From assembly GCA_023897205.1 (NCBI GenBank), contig JAHWDD010000001.1, forward strand, positions 1,488,001-1,552,000: a DNA stretch of 64,000 nt. Direction: 5' to 3'. The position numbers were made by a program, and so were the translations under genes. Origin of the DNA: Exophiala sp. HKRS030 (Eukaryota > Ascomycota > Eurotiomycetes > Chaetothyriales > Herpotrichiellaceae). Positions 25,440-35,706 of this stretch are shown piece after piece. The notes beneath the pieces were generated by a model, which saw only the letters and a list, made by a program, of their open reading frames with translations, ran no database searches and had not been told where the DNA came from. How positions within the stretch are numbered: the first letter of the stretch is position 1; every line of letters starts with the position of its first letter.

Positions 25440-26205
25440 TGTGGTCGAGATGAATCAGACTGCAACCATAGCCTTGCACGAAGTTCACATCGAGTCGCAG
25501 AGCAATTGAATCTTGACGAGGCACTGGGCTTTTATCTGAGAGCACTACCTACCTACGCATGATTCGATGATGGCAAGCGTACTGAGCCAGGCCATCGACG
25601 CCGAAGGGCAGGGCCGGGAGACGTGGACCCGCGGCTTATCCGAGGAAGCAACGCCGGGTTTTCCTTGTCTTCCCAAGAATGGCACGAAGCATATTGATAA
25701 GGTGTGTTGCCGTGCCGCTCCTCCTAGGGCCAGCAAATGCTGAGTGACGAGGGTGGTTGAGTCAGATCGATAATGGGTAGTCTTGAGGTACTGTAAAGAG
25801 AGAAGTGAGGTTTTTAGGCATGCCTAGAACTGTGTTAAGGGACCAGACCTGCGCTGCTTTAGCACTTACAATCCTGGCGCATCATTTACCCCGATTAAGT
25901 ACTGCTATCTGCACTCTTTCCTTCATCTCCATCTAGATACATACCAATCCATCACTCCCATGAGCATGGAGCCTGTTACCATCATCGCCGATAGCGAGAT
26001 CTTGCTTACTTGTTCTAAACATGAGCATCTGTGCAGCTAAATCCTTTCCTCTCATGGTTTGTCCCCGTTCGTGGAATGCTCTCCACCAGGACAGCCCTGG
26101 CGATTCCTTCTAACAAGTCCGGCGTATCCCTCTATAAGTCTACAAGACCTTCCTGTCGCTGTTTGCGTGGCCCGGTCCAGGTGATCAGGTCCCATGCACG
26201 AGAGT
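25440..26205. promoter_or_regulatory. Divergent promoter, esterase / Zn2Cys6 regulator
   Basis: 766 bp between start codons on opposite strands. It carries the CCGCGGCTTATCCG element (25629-25642) about 190 bp upstream of the esterase start and about 565 bp upstream of the regulator start. A plus-strand frame starting at 26031 is not homologous to anything I recognise. Confidence 0.55.
25629..25642 (-). promoter_or_regulatory. Candidate Zn2Cys6 operator, CGG-N5-CCG (copy 1)
   Basis: The minus strand reads CGGATAAGCCGCGG, identical over 14 of 14 bases to the plus-strand element at 30799-30812. The CGG-ATAAG-CCG core is an inverted repeat of the type bound by Zn2Cys6 dimers. The GATAAG portion could also be read by a GATA factor. 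Function is inferred. Confidence 0.55.
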
Positions 26206-28341
26206 ATGGCGAGCTTCACGGGTTTGCGAACACCGCAGGCATGCACTCCGTGGTACCCATCCCTTCCTGTGCATGGTGTTTTCAAACGATGATATCTCTC
26301 TCTAATCGCGATTCGAGAGTATTAGCCGACGACGAAAGACCAAATGCAATGGACTTCGGCCCATATGCGGTACATGCTCGACAAGATGTTCCCCATGCTC
26401 ATGGCCGCATACTCCATCGGTCAATGCCCTTACCCATGATCCTTCTGCAACATCCAATTCACCCGCTCTGCTGTGCAGTTCCGGTTCGCACCCAAGTAAT
26501 ATCCAGTTAGGCAGTACTGCCTTTTATCAAGCTCCGGGCTCGGGCGAAATGCCTCTTTCTCTTCTGAGGCGGGCGATTGACATCTTTTTGGCCCAACATC
26601 ACGGAGTCGAGTTCTGTTCCTTTCTTCATCAACCCTCGTTGGCAGCTGAAACAGTGGGCACAGAGCACCCGTTCCTATGCAGATCCATCATTGCACTCTC
26701 TGCTCTTGATATGTGCGACAGTGAGGCTCAGACCTACGGTTATAGCTCTCTTGAAGTCTTGTCCGAGCACTTTGCGGATCTTGCTCGAGCGTCTGCCCGT
26801 ACGACCATTGACCAGCCGTCCAGTATGTGCATGAGAAGAATCATCACGAATATGTTGGTCGACTGACTTGTTCCACAGTACCCTCAATACAGGCCAATCT
26901 AGTTCTTGCAATGTACGAACTCCTGACTCGTGACGGAATCAAGGCGTGGATGTTTTCAGGCGTCGCCACCCGGCAAGCTCAGGCCCTACGTCTTGGAGTC
27001 GAACTACATAGTAAACATTCTGCCCGGGAGAAAGAAACGCGACGACGCGTGTTCTGGGCATGCTTCATCATGGATCGTCTCGTCGCCTATACTTGCTCTC
27101 GACCACAAATGATCGGCCTGGAAAGTGTGCGGCTTCAACTTCCTTGCCCAGACCGTTTGTTTGCTTTCGGAGATGACTACAATGGCCCAAACCTCAACAC
27201 CGTAATGAGCCATATTCATCAGATCGTATCGATTGGACTAATGCCTTTTTTCATCTGCATATTGAGCTTGTGGAGCGAAATCGTCTATCTCCAGATGAGG
27301 GATGGTCGAAGGGGTGCTCTTCATCCACCCAGTGATCCCAATGGCCCTTTTAGCAGACTGGAAATCCAAGTCGAGGAGTTTCAAGCTGCCCTGCCACTCA
27401 AGGCACAGTGGAGCCCTGAGAACTACAGAGCTTACAACTCCATGGGCCAGGGGAAACTGTTCATCTATCTCCACCTACTGCTGAATCATGCTAGGTTCGC
27501 CCTACACCAAGAGTACCTTCCGCAGCAGGACGGGCCGGTACTAATCATGGTGGATGGGGACAATAACAACGCAAATGACACAGAGATGGATGGCGCGGGC
27601 CTGTCTTTGAACTACACGGATGACCGGATCATTTCGGTTTGTCTTTCGGGAGCGTCTGCGATTGCAGAGATAGTATCATTCATTTGGAACGCAGAAGATG
27701 GCACGAGCCGCGAACCGTTGCGGTCTGTCGTGGCAGTGCACCCAATAATGGCGGCGGCGGCAGTCCAGATGTGGGCACAATACACACGACAACAAGGCCC
27801 GGAGCACGACGACACCGCAACCACACCGCAGACGGCCTACAAGGACAATGTGATTTTGTTCGCGACCGTTATTCAATCTTGGAAGCCACGATGGAAGATT
27901 GCGTACGCATTCGACGAAACCCTCGACTCGGTCCAACGTCTCTATGAATCCTCTTACCTGACCAGCCCGTGGGACAACAACGACGCAAGTTTCGGTGGTG
28001 TGGCGGACGACGAGGATCTGCCGGGCGGCGAGACAAACTCCACCCCCTGCGTGCATTCGGGGAACACCGTGGAAGGTGGCGGTGGTGGCGCCGCTATACT
28101 TGTCGTCACGGGCGACGGGAATGCGAACGCGACGCCGGAGGTGGCCGAAGGGAGTGGTCTGCCGGACCCGGAACAGGTCTGCCAGCGGTTGTTCGACAAG
28201 ATCCGTTACACCATGCTGGTGTCGCTCGAGGCGCCCGACGTCAAGAGACGGATGTTGAATGTGTACTTGAGGACGCTGTGGATCCACGTCTGGAAGTCAA
28301 CAACAACGACTGGGGAAGACTTTGTAGATTGGGAGCAGTGA
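26206..28341 (+). CDS. Zn2Cys6 transcription factor with fungal middle-homology domain
   Basis: Exons 26206-26252, 26326-26822 and 26879-28341 (introns 73 and 56 nt; the first has a TCTAATC branch site) give 668 residues. Splicing rebuilds the zinc cluster ACTPCRRRKTKCNGLRPICG plus TC: ligands C13, C16, C23, C30, C33 and C40 (CX2CX6CX6CX2CX6C), with an extra Cys37 inside the last loop. The cluster is split by intron 1 within the second Cys codon. The fungal-specific regulatory domain follows, with hallmarks AQALRLGVEL and RRRVFWACFIMDR. A Gly/Asn-rich low-complexity stretch lies near residues 560-610. Nuclear DNA-binding regulator, probably of the esterase/MFS/MOSC genes around it (inference from the shared promoter element). 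Confidence 0.9.
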
Positions 28342-28586
28342 CAATTTCTAGTTTCTCGTTTCGAAAAAAAGGGTGTCCATACGGAAAAACTTGGCTAGGC
28401 TTTGATTGTGGCTTCCTTTTTATTATTATTAAAAGCTGAGAAACACTGTGCAAGAAAAATGTACGAGACAGTCCAGTGACGCTCAGCTCCTGGAGTCAAA
28501 TGATGGCCCATATCCTCGTGAACTTTGTCCATCTACGGCTTATGTTGTTCAAAATCATCCCCAACCGAGATGAGAGACACAGATAC

Positions 28587-30532
28587 CTAGGTTTGAAACC
28601 GAAAATCAGACCCTGAAGTTCTCAGCTCTTCTCCTTCTCCTCCTCCTCCTTCCACGGAACCTTCATGATGACCCCCCGTTGTTCTTGTTGTACAATCTAG
28701 AATATTGTTCAACCTTTTCAGGTAAAGCGAGTAAAGAACGGTCAGAATACATCCAACACCTGAAAAGGTGCCGTTGATGATCAAGGCGGTCATGTATCGA
28801 GGCGCCTGGCTCGTCACGAAAATGTTGGACGAGATCAAGCCAGTCGACGACCCTATGGCGAACAGAGTTCCCGTGGTGAGGGCTCGCGCGTTCATATCTG
28901 GGATGTTTGCCACCGTCCATGCGGAAAAGATGACGCTCATAGGGTATGCCTAGGGTTTTATTTTAGAACAGCGTCTCGGGGTGAGTTTGTTGATGAAATG
29001 CAAATTGCAGTGCCGAAAAGTTGTACTTGAGTGGAGGGAAGGATGCTGCGTGTCTCGAAGCCAAGGTAGTACTTACACCGATTGTACAGAAGAATATGGC
29101 CAGGTATCCTGTGCCCTTGTGGTTGGTCACATCTACCACCATCAAGATTATGTATCCGATCAATCCGATCACCATGGGCGTCGCCATGTGGAAACCTCTC
29201 TCGCAAAAGTAATCGGACGAGTATCCAAATCCAACGACAAAAACCGCAGCAGTCAAGGCCGGTGCGACAGTATACTGTTGGAGCCATTAGGTATGTGAAC
29301 GAAACAACAATCTCGTCAATGATTTGCACACGCTTACCAGGTTAGTCTTTGTGACAGAATATCCTAACCGTACTGTCATGAGGGCGAGAAAATTGGCGCT
29401 TGACTGGGCCAGGATGCCAAAGCAGACGGCAATCAGGGCTCGAGCGTAAAAGTGAATTGTTCGAAACTCGGACAGGGCTCCGTGCCAATTGAACCTCGTG
29501 CTCTGGACGTCCATGGAGTTGAGTAGGATGCGAGACTCGGCGACCCTTTTTTCCTGCGCCGTGAAGAACCAGGCATGGGAAATATCTCGTGGTAGTACGA
29601 AGTAGGCAGCCATGGCCAAAAGGCAAGTCACACAACCTTCCAAAATGAAGAGGTACGCCCAGCTGGGAAGCGCCGCGTGCTGGATGTGGAAGACTCCATA
29701 AGCCAGTAGGCCACCGAATGCGGAAGCGATGACTGCGCCGGCGTAAAAGAGAGCGATTCGACTCGCAATCTCGGCTCGAGTGTAAAACGTAGAAAGGTAA
29801 TACACCACTCTACATATATATACCAAGGACAGGTAGATTAGCACCTCTCAGTCCTGCGGCCGTGTCAAGCTTCAAAAGAAAAGAAAAAAGAGGATACTGA
29901 TGTGTGACTTACGAAGCCAAAAACCCAGACTCGAATGCTCCTACCACCATGCGGCAAGCAATCAAGGCTCCAAAAGATCTGACAGAAGCTGTAGCCGCCG
30001 AAGCGACGCCGAAACCCAACATCATCGTGGGGAGAGCAACCTTGCCGGAACAGATCTTGGTGAAGACCGCCATGAGTGGCCCAAAGACGACGAAAGCGGT
30101 GTAGTAGGTGCTGAGTACGATGTTGTATTGATTGCCCTTCAGATGTGTGTCCTTGAGCAGACCCGCCGTCGCTGCATTTCCCAGGTTGCTGCGATCTAGA
30201 GAGCTGCAAATAGACATTTGTCAGAGAGATGCAATGCCGAGGGGGGGGGGGGATGATGCTCGAAGCAATCGAGACAAGACTCTCGGCGGCGCACGAGGCT
30301 GATGTGTACCAAAAGATGATCCATCAAGCCAACCGTCGACGTGGACCAGCTCGACTCACTTGAAGATGTACATGACAGTGAGGCATGGTAGGACAATAAA
30401 GTCCAACTTGCGTAGCAGCCTTGGGACGGCGGCTCCTTCATCGGCAGATACAGGCTGAACGTCGCCGTGAGTGTTCGAAGGGATGACGACCAAGTCCCCG
30501 TGACTGTTGGCCTTTTTGTTGTCCACGTCCAT
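28587..30532 (-). CDS. MFS transporter, anion:cation symporter / allantoate-permease-like (Dal5 type)
   Basis: Exons 30532-30360, 30203-29913, 29809-29338, 29274-29077 and 28949-28587 give 498 residues, normal for this 12-TM family. Junctions restore YIFNSLDRSNLGNA in TM1, a Dal5-family hallmark. FLASVVYYLSTFYTRAEIASR and GAYPMSVIFSAWTVAN also fit the family. N-terminus (57 residues) and C-terminus (with a HHEGSVEGGGGEGEE tail) are cytosolic. The plasma-membrane substrate is probably a small organic anion such as a carboxylate, nicotinate or ureide; it cannot be fixed from sequence. Intron 1 (156 nt) contains a 12-base C run on the coding strand. It is divergent from the MOSC gene and convergent with the Zn2Cys6 regulator. 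Confidence 0.9.
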
Positions 30533-31154
30533 ATTTGTCGAATAAACGAATTTGAACCCTGAGAAGTTAGACTTATTCCTGATCGACTGTTGCCATGTCA
30601 CACACGAGGTCCATCCGATCAATCAAGGAACCCCCAGGCTGCGACTTCGTCCATTCTTATATCACTCTCTGTGACCCGTCCTGACCTGGTGGCCGTGACA
30701 CCTTATCCCTGCCGGGGTCAATCACTTGGGTAGACGACAATAAACTGTAGCGGCAGAGACTATCCGACATCTGGGATGTGTTGAGTCGGTGGGGAAAACG
30801 GATAAGCCGCGGATGGTCTAATCAATATCTTGACACCACCCGAGGGCAGAACGACTGGGCGAAGTCTCTCTACTGGTGGTTTCAAAGCTCAAGATACGTG
30901 GCCTGGATCTTGGTAGTCTTCACGCCGTGCTCTGGAGTCAAGACAACATGGGGACGATACTCCGCTGGCTTCTCGCACCAGCACGTCAACGTCATATATA
31001 GACCGGCTCACCATGTGACAAAATCTGTTGTTACATATGTGGCTGAGTGATGCGAGAGAACCCGACTGTTTTTGTCTTTGTGAGGCCAGCTCCACCGACT
31101 GCAGCCTTGGCTTCTGTTTGTTAGATTTGAATACAAATCACCCTTACAAGTATA
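30533..31154. promoter_or_regulatory. Divergent promoter, MFS carrier / MOSC protein
   Basis: 622 bp between start codons on opposite strands. It carries the 14-bp element at 30799-30812 and a TATATAG sequence near 30993 about 160 bp upstream of the MOSC start. Confidence 0.55.
30799..30812 (+). promoter_or_regulatory. Candidate Zn2Cys6 operator, CGG-N5-CCG (copy 2)
   Basis: CGGATAAGCCGCGG, the exact reverse complement of 25629-25642. It lies about 267 bp upstream of the MFS start and about 343 bp upstream of the MOSC start. Flanking bases differ between the two copies, so similarity is limited to the 14-bp core. Confidence 0.55.
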
Positions 31155-32421
31155 ATGGACGACACGAAGACGAAGAAACAGCGAATACACATCGAGGCCT
31201 TGTGGATATATCCACTTAAAGGGGCGAGTCCCATACGGGTTGAAAGTGCGCTGGTCGACACTTGGGGCCTACAATACGACCGTATATACATGCTCGTTGA
31301 ACAAGACAGGAAGCAGGACAACATGTTTAAGTCGATGAGCCAGAAACGATATCCCAAGGTGAGAAGAGAACAAAGCACCCCTTCTAGAACCACGTTGGTC
31401 GCAGACCCCGCCTCCAAACCCGGCTTGTTCTCGAGGGCATGGTTTCAACTGTTTCGTTCACATATTGACCACCTCTCCTCTCGGTCCCTTCAGATGGCAC
31501 GACTGGTCCAGACGATTGAAATTGGGGTTTCTGGCTGCCCCGAAAGCCTTGTTGTCGTGAACAAAGATTCCGAAGACCGTGTCCAGATGGCACTAGATCC
31601 AGAGCAAGTCCTTGACCTTACGGGGTACCTACTTGCTGTACCCTTTGGTGCTGACGTGGGGTTCCCCACAGAGTCGAAGGCCTTTCCAGGAGGTTCGTTA
31701 CGATGCCGTTCTATCCACGCCCACTCCAATGCTGTGACATGGGGGACAGTTTCGCCAACTTCTTTACAACCTTTATGAGGAAGCCCTGTCGGCTGGTCTA
31801 CCGTGATCCCAATCGAGAGGTTTACGGCTCACGGCCAGAGACGGGGTCTCTCCTCTGGGACCGTGTCGCTCCACGCATCTGGAACTTGAAGCGGCAGTAT
31901 CGGACCGCCTTGACCGACGCGGCGCCTTTGCACATCATCACTTCTGAAAGCCTGTCGAACTTGTGTGACTTGAGTCGAGGCCACGCCATTGCACCGGAGC
32001 GGTTTCGTCCGAACATCATGCTGTCAGGATGCAAGGCGTGGGAAGAGGAAAGTTGGAAATTGGTCGAGGTGGACGGTGTCGGCAGAATCGCCATCACGTC
32101 AAGGTGCCCTCGATGTGGCGTACCCGACGTGAAGTTGGACACCGGAGAACGAGACCGGGAGGTACAGCCGTCGACCATTCTCAAAAAGTTCCACACCACT
32201 GACCCCAGTCCTGAATGGGGAGATCGACCCATGTTTGGAATGTGGGCGATTCATCTCTTTCAAGGTAACAGGATCCACTTCACCTATCACCGTGCATTCA
32301 TCCAAAGGAAAAGAAGGCTTGCTAACGTCACAATTCCACGACCACGGTAGACAAGAAAATCGCTGTCGGGGACAACTTGTCCATTGTCAACAGGGGATAT
32401 CACGAGTTTACTTACCCATGA
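31155..32421 (+). CDS. MOSC-domain protein (mARC/YcbX-like)
   Basis: Exons 31155-31358, 31494-31624, 31672-32264 and 32351-32421 (introns 135, 47 and 86 nt) give 332 residues. The beta-barrel N-terminal domain starts IEALWIYPLKGASPIRVESA; the MOSC domain carries the segments CDMGDSFANFF, RFRPNIMLSG and SRCPRCGVPDV. The last has the conserved Cys region that binds sulfur or the molybdenum cofactor in relatives. Junctions give LTGVEGLSRRF and HLFQDKKIAVGDNLSIV, the normal MOSC C-terminus. No ferredoxin domain follows. Molybdoenzymes of this class reduce N-hydroxylated compounds or handle sulfur. Intron 1 is in frame without a stop, so its retention would add 45 residues. Confidence 0.88.
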
Positions 32422-32825
32422 TGAGTGGTACAAAAGCTTCACACTGCCGCGAATCAAAAAGAGGCGGCACAAAGTTCGTCATAGCTCATGCTAGCGTTCC
32501 CAGGTATGGTCGATTCGATCCAGTAAGAAGGTGATATCGTCCTTGCTTGCTCCAAGGGGGAAACAGTCGAGCCGCAAGTTTTGTGGCTTCAGTGGATTAT
32601 TTTGTGCGGTAGAAGATACAATAGTACTAACAGTACATTGTCTGGAAAAAGAGCCTGGTCTTTCTGGCTTCTGGGCCATGACTGCACATGTATAGAAGAC
32701 CGCTTTTTGGCCATCCTATACCGCCGCTGCGTGTGACGGCGACGACGAAGACGAACCCTCCAGACTATTCTTCGTAACCTCTGTCTCGGGTGTGAGATAC
32801 AGTAATGGGGTTTGCTCTCGAACCC
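32422..32825. other. Convergent intergenic region
   Basis: 404 bp between two stop codons, presumably both 3' UTRs; no coding or repeat signal. Confidence 0.35.
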
Positions 32826-33203
32826 CTACTCTTTCGGGTACTCTAGCATGTAGACGTAAGACTTGTCACCCTTTCGACTGACCCAGACCCCCTCGGGTGG
32901 ATGATCTCCTTGATCCTTTATTGGAACATCCCAAACCCGACCGACAAGGAGACTACCACCACTATTCCGAATGTCTGAGGAATTTCTTGAGTCTGTATTG
33001 TTGTTGTTGTCGTCGTCGTCGTCGTCGGCCCATATCGACCATCCAAAGTCGAGGTCATAAACCATTTTTATAGTCATATTGTCTGATCTTACATAGACGC
33101 CGTCTTTCTTTGTGACACCGGCGGAGTGATGGTGGAATTTATATTCTAGATCATCAAGTAGACGTCTGAACTTGAAATAAATGTTGCGAGGGACGGTGGT
33201 CAT
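32826..33203 (-). CDS. Small conserved-looking protein of unknown function with Asp/Asn run
   Basis: Single-exon frame, 125 residues from ATG 33203. The N-terminal half (RNIYFKFRRLLDDLEYKF, then VYVRSDNMTIKMVYD) and C-terminal half (RVWDVPIKDQGDHPPEGVWV, then SRKGDKSYVYMLEY) look like compact folded strands. They are separated by a variable acidic linker of consecutive Asp and Asn encoded by a GTC/GTT triplet repeat on the plus strand (about 33001-33027). I believe similar small proteins occur in other ascomycetes, but I cannot name a family. No signal peptide or membrane segment. It shares an 824-bp divergent region with the alcohol dehydrogenase. Confidence 0.6.
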   Translation of the reverse strand: MTTVPRNIYFKFRRLLDDLEYKFHHHSAGVTKKDGVYVRSDNMTIKMVYDLDFGWSIWADDDDDDNNNNTDSRNSSDIRNSGGSLLVGRVWDVPIKDQGDHPPEGVWVSRKGDKSYVYMLEYPKE

Positions 33204-34027
33204 CTCAGATGTTTGTTCCCTAAGACGATAACTCGGAAAGCGGATGAAAAATCTTTGCAAGGTCTAGAGTTTGAAATATTTTGTTTCTTTCGACGTGGGA
33301 TAAACGCTGGACAGCTACTCCGTAAAGCAGGTAAGTACATGTAGACAAAGGTATAAAGGTCAGAAGTGACTCATCGGTCATGACTCTCAATACGACCAGT
33401 ACCCAAGGGGCGGGATGTATGTGACTCTATCTGTACGGCGGGCGGACCGTAGAAGGCCCAAGGGGCCAACAACTCGTAAAGAATCACAGCCTCGTTCTGC
33501 GAATCACGACTGCAATGTACCGCACTTTTCTCCCTGGCCGAGGCTGAGGGCAAGGTGGGTGGCCTATTTGTACCTGTAAGCTTCGCAACAAAGTGTCTCG
33601 ATCGAACCGAGTTTAACATATCCCTGTATATTTCAGACTGTGCAAACAATAAAACATCTACAGTGATTGTGCCGATCGTCCGTGTCCCGGGTACTTCGGG
33701 AGCAATTGTCGTTGAAAGAAGAAACCAACGCGACACAAAGATGAACGCCTTAAGGCCACCAACAACATTGGGTACGCACGTTCCGACCTTTGCTTCGAAA
33801 TACTGATCGCTCTTGGTAAAGTCACAAGTCGATCACACCCTAAGACTAGTGTGGTGGTACTCCGTAGCAGTCGACGTACTTCTTCGTTTTGGTCAAAGAA
33901 TGATCAAACCATGTTGACACTGTCTCAAGTCAGTCAGGCCTGTCGTGCTGTTAAATCCTCACACTTTTGTATAAAAATCTTCTGGTTTAATTGACATACT
34001 ATCAAAGCTCGTTTGCTAGAAACCATC
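33204..34027. promoter_or_regulatory. Divergent region, small protein / alcohol dehydrogenase
   Basis: 824 bp with no supported gene. Two perfect TACTCCGTA nonamers occur (33316-33324 and 33858-33866), and one CGG-N5-CCG match (33439-33449) differs in its spacer from the cluster element. Short frames here lack protein-like character. Confidence 0.4.
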
Positions 34028-35504
34028 ATGGCTGGAATACCTTCTACAATGAAGGCCTGGACGGTTGAGATAGGTCAGCATGAAGCCGTAAGTCCCTCCT
34101 GCACCAGGTCCTCCTCCTCCAAACAAAGTCTACAAAGTGTACATTCGGACAATACCAATACACGATCAGAAATGGTGTGAAGTACCAGTACCGAAGCCGG
34201 CCCCCGATGCTGTCCTCGTCAAGATTCTAGCCATGGGAGGTAAGTTACCAGGGCATGACACCTCTCTTCCTGACAGGTAGTATCAAGTTTGCTTACGAAA
34301 GATGTAAAATCACGCAGTATGTCACAGCGATTGCTCCATTCTCAGTCTGCCAGACCTCCCGGTACCTTCATGGAAACGAAGCTTCATCATGGTGAGGACG
34401 ACTCTCGTTTAAGAAATATCATAGGTACGTATCCAAGCTGAACCTGCAGGACAGGGTCACGAAGCAAGCGGCGAGGTAGTACAACTTGGTTCTGCGGTCT
34501 CTAAACATCAAATCGTGGGTGGACCTCCTCTCTCTCTCTGGTCTTGTGCTGTGTGCGCACAGGTCCGGATGACACCGGCTGACCTTCACAGGGAGATATT
34601 GTCACGTTGATGTGCTGCCCCGGCTGTCAGGTTTCGGATTGCCCAGAATGTACTAGAGGGTTGCAGAGGATATGCACAACCGCCGAGACGTACGGTCTGG
34701 GGCGCGACGGATTCTTCACAGAATACGCCGCCGTCAAGGAATGGGCTGCGGTGCCCGTACCAAAAGGTAAAGTTGGAAAGACTCATGATTTGTGTGTCGT
34801 AGTTTCATGCGGCTGACATGTTCCACGGGGGCAGGCGTTTCACCCTCAGCTGCAGCCATCGCCGCGGATGCCGTGCTTACATCCTACCATGCAGTCAAAG
34901 GTCTTGCAAAGGTACAGCCACATGAGACGATCCTCATGTACGGTTTGGGTGGTGTCGGTCTGAACGGATTGCAAGCGATGATGCATCTCGGACCAAAGCG
35001 GGTCATTGTGGTCGAGAAACGTCAGGAGCTCCTAGATGAGGCCATCAAGCTTGGTGTCCCGGCCAAAGATGCATTCTGCCCGTCGGAAGAAACCAAGGTC
35101 GAAGACTATCTTTCCGCCCAGAAGATTGTGGTAGACACCGCCGTCGATTTTGTTGGCGCCGACTCGACTTTCGCAAGCGCCCAAATGTCCGGTAAGTGCA
35201 CCCCCTCTCAACCATCACTTCCCTTAGCTGAGATCCAGCTGCAGTCCGCTCCGGGGGTACGGTGGTGCTAGTAGGCATGAATAGTTTCTCGTTGCCCGTC
35301 AACACGTTCATCGCCATGTCAAAGGAGCTGAAAATCCTCTGCTCCTGGAACGGAACCCACACTGAGCTTAGGGAAGCCTTGGATTTAATGGCAAAGGGTG
35401 TCATCAGGCCGCAAATCACCACAGACAACATACGTACTATGCCTCGAGTGCTGGAGGACTTGAACCAAGGAAAGATCAAGGGGAGAAGAGTATTGCTTCA
35501 TTAA
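34028..35504 (+). CDS. Zinc-dependent MDR alcohol dehydrogenase
   Basis: Seven exons (34028-34087, 34170-34239, 34318-34391, 34455-34514, 34592-34766, 34835-35191, 35245-35504) give 351 residues, normal for the medium-chain family. Catalytic zinc ligands appear as VCHSD (C45) and GHEASG (H70, E71). The structural-zinc lobe is CCPGC...CPEC...C (C96-C116). The Rossmann motif YGLGGVGLNG binds NAD(P). The intron before exon 4 ends at GGACAG so that GHE joins directly to FIM; an earlier AG breaks the frame. Oxidises or reduces an alcohol/aldehyde. Position next to the esterase/MFS/MOSC block suggests the same pathway, but the 14-bp element was not found in its promoter. Confidence 0.9.
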
Positions 35505-35706
35505 GTCAAATACATTCTCTCAAGTACATCCCTATCGGGGAGGTGTTCGAAGTTGTAGACCAGATCTACGTTTCGATCGCCCCAGAAATGAACGCCGCAG
35601 TGCTGCTCCTCCTATGCCAAACCCACAAGTAGACAAGCATTAGGTCATAATAGTGATCAAAATCCAGATGGTCCAAAAGCAACAAAAAAGATAGAACGTC
35701 TCATGA

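Noticed and set aside
27676..28287. 203-codon antisense frame in the Zn2Cys6 regulator
   Set aside because: Covers the GC-rich low-complexity 3' part of the regulator; His/Arg/Val-rich without a start context or homology.
33439..33449. CGG-N5-CCG match in the alcohol dehydrogenase promoter
   Set aside because: Only the six outer bases agree with the cluster element; the spacer and the trailing CGG differ, so chance is likely.
33371..33806. Overlapping frames on both strands in the alcohol dehydrogenase promoter
   Set aside because: Neither shows motif, splice continuity or signal peptide.
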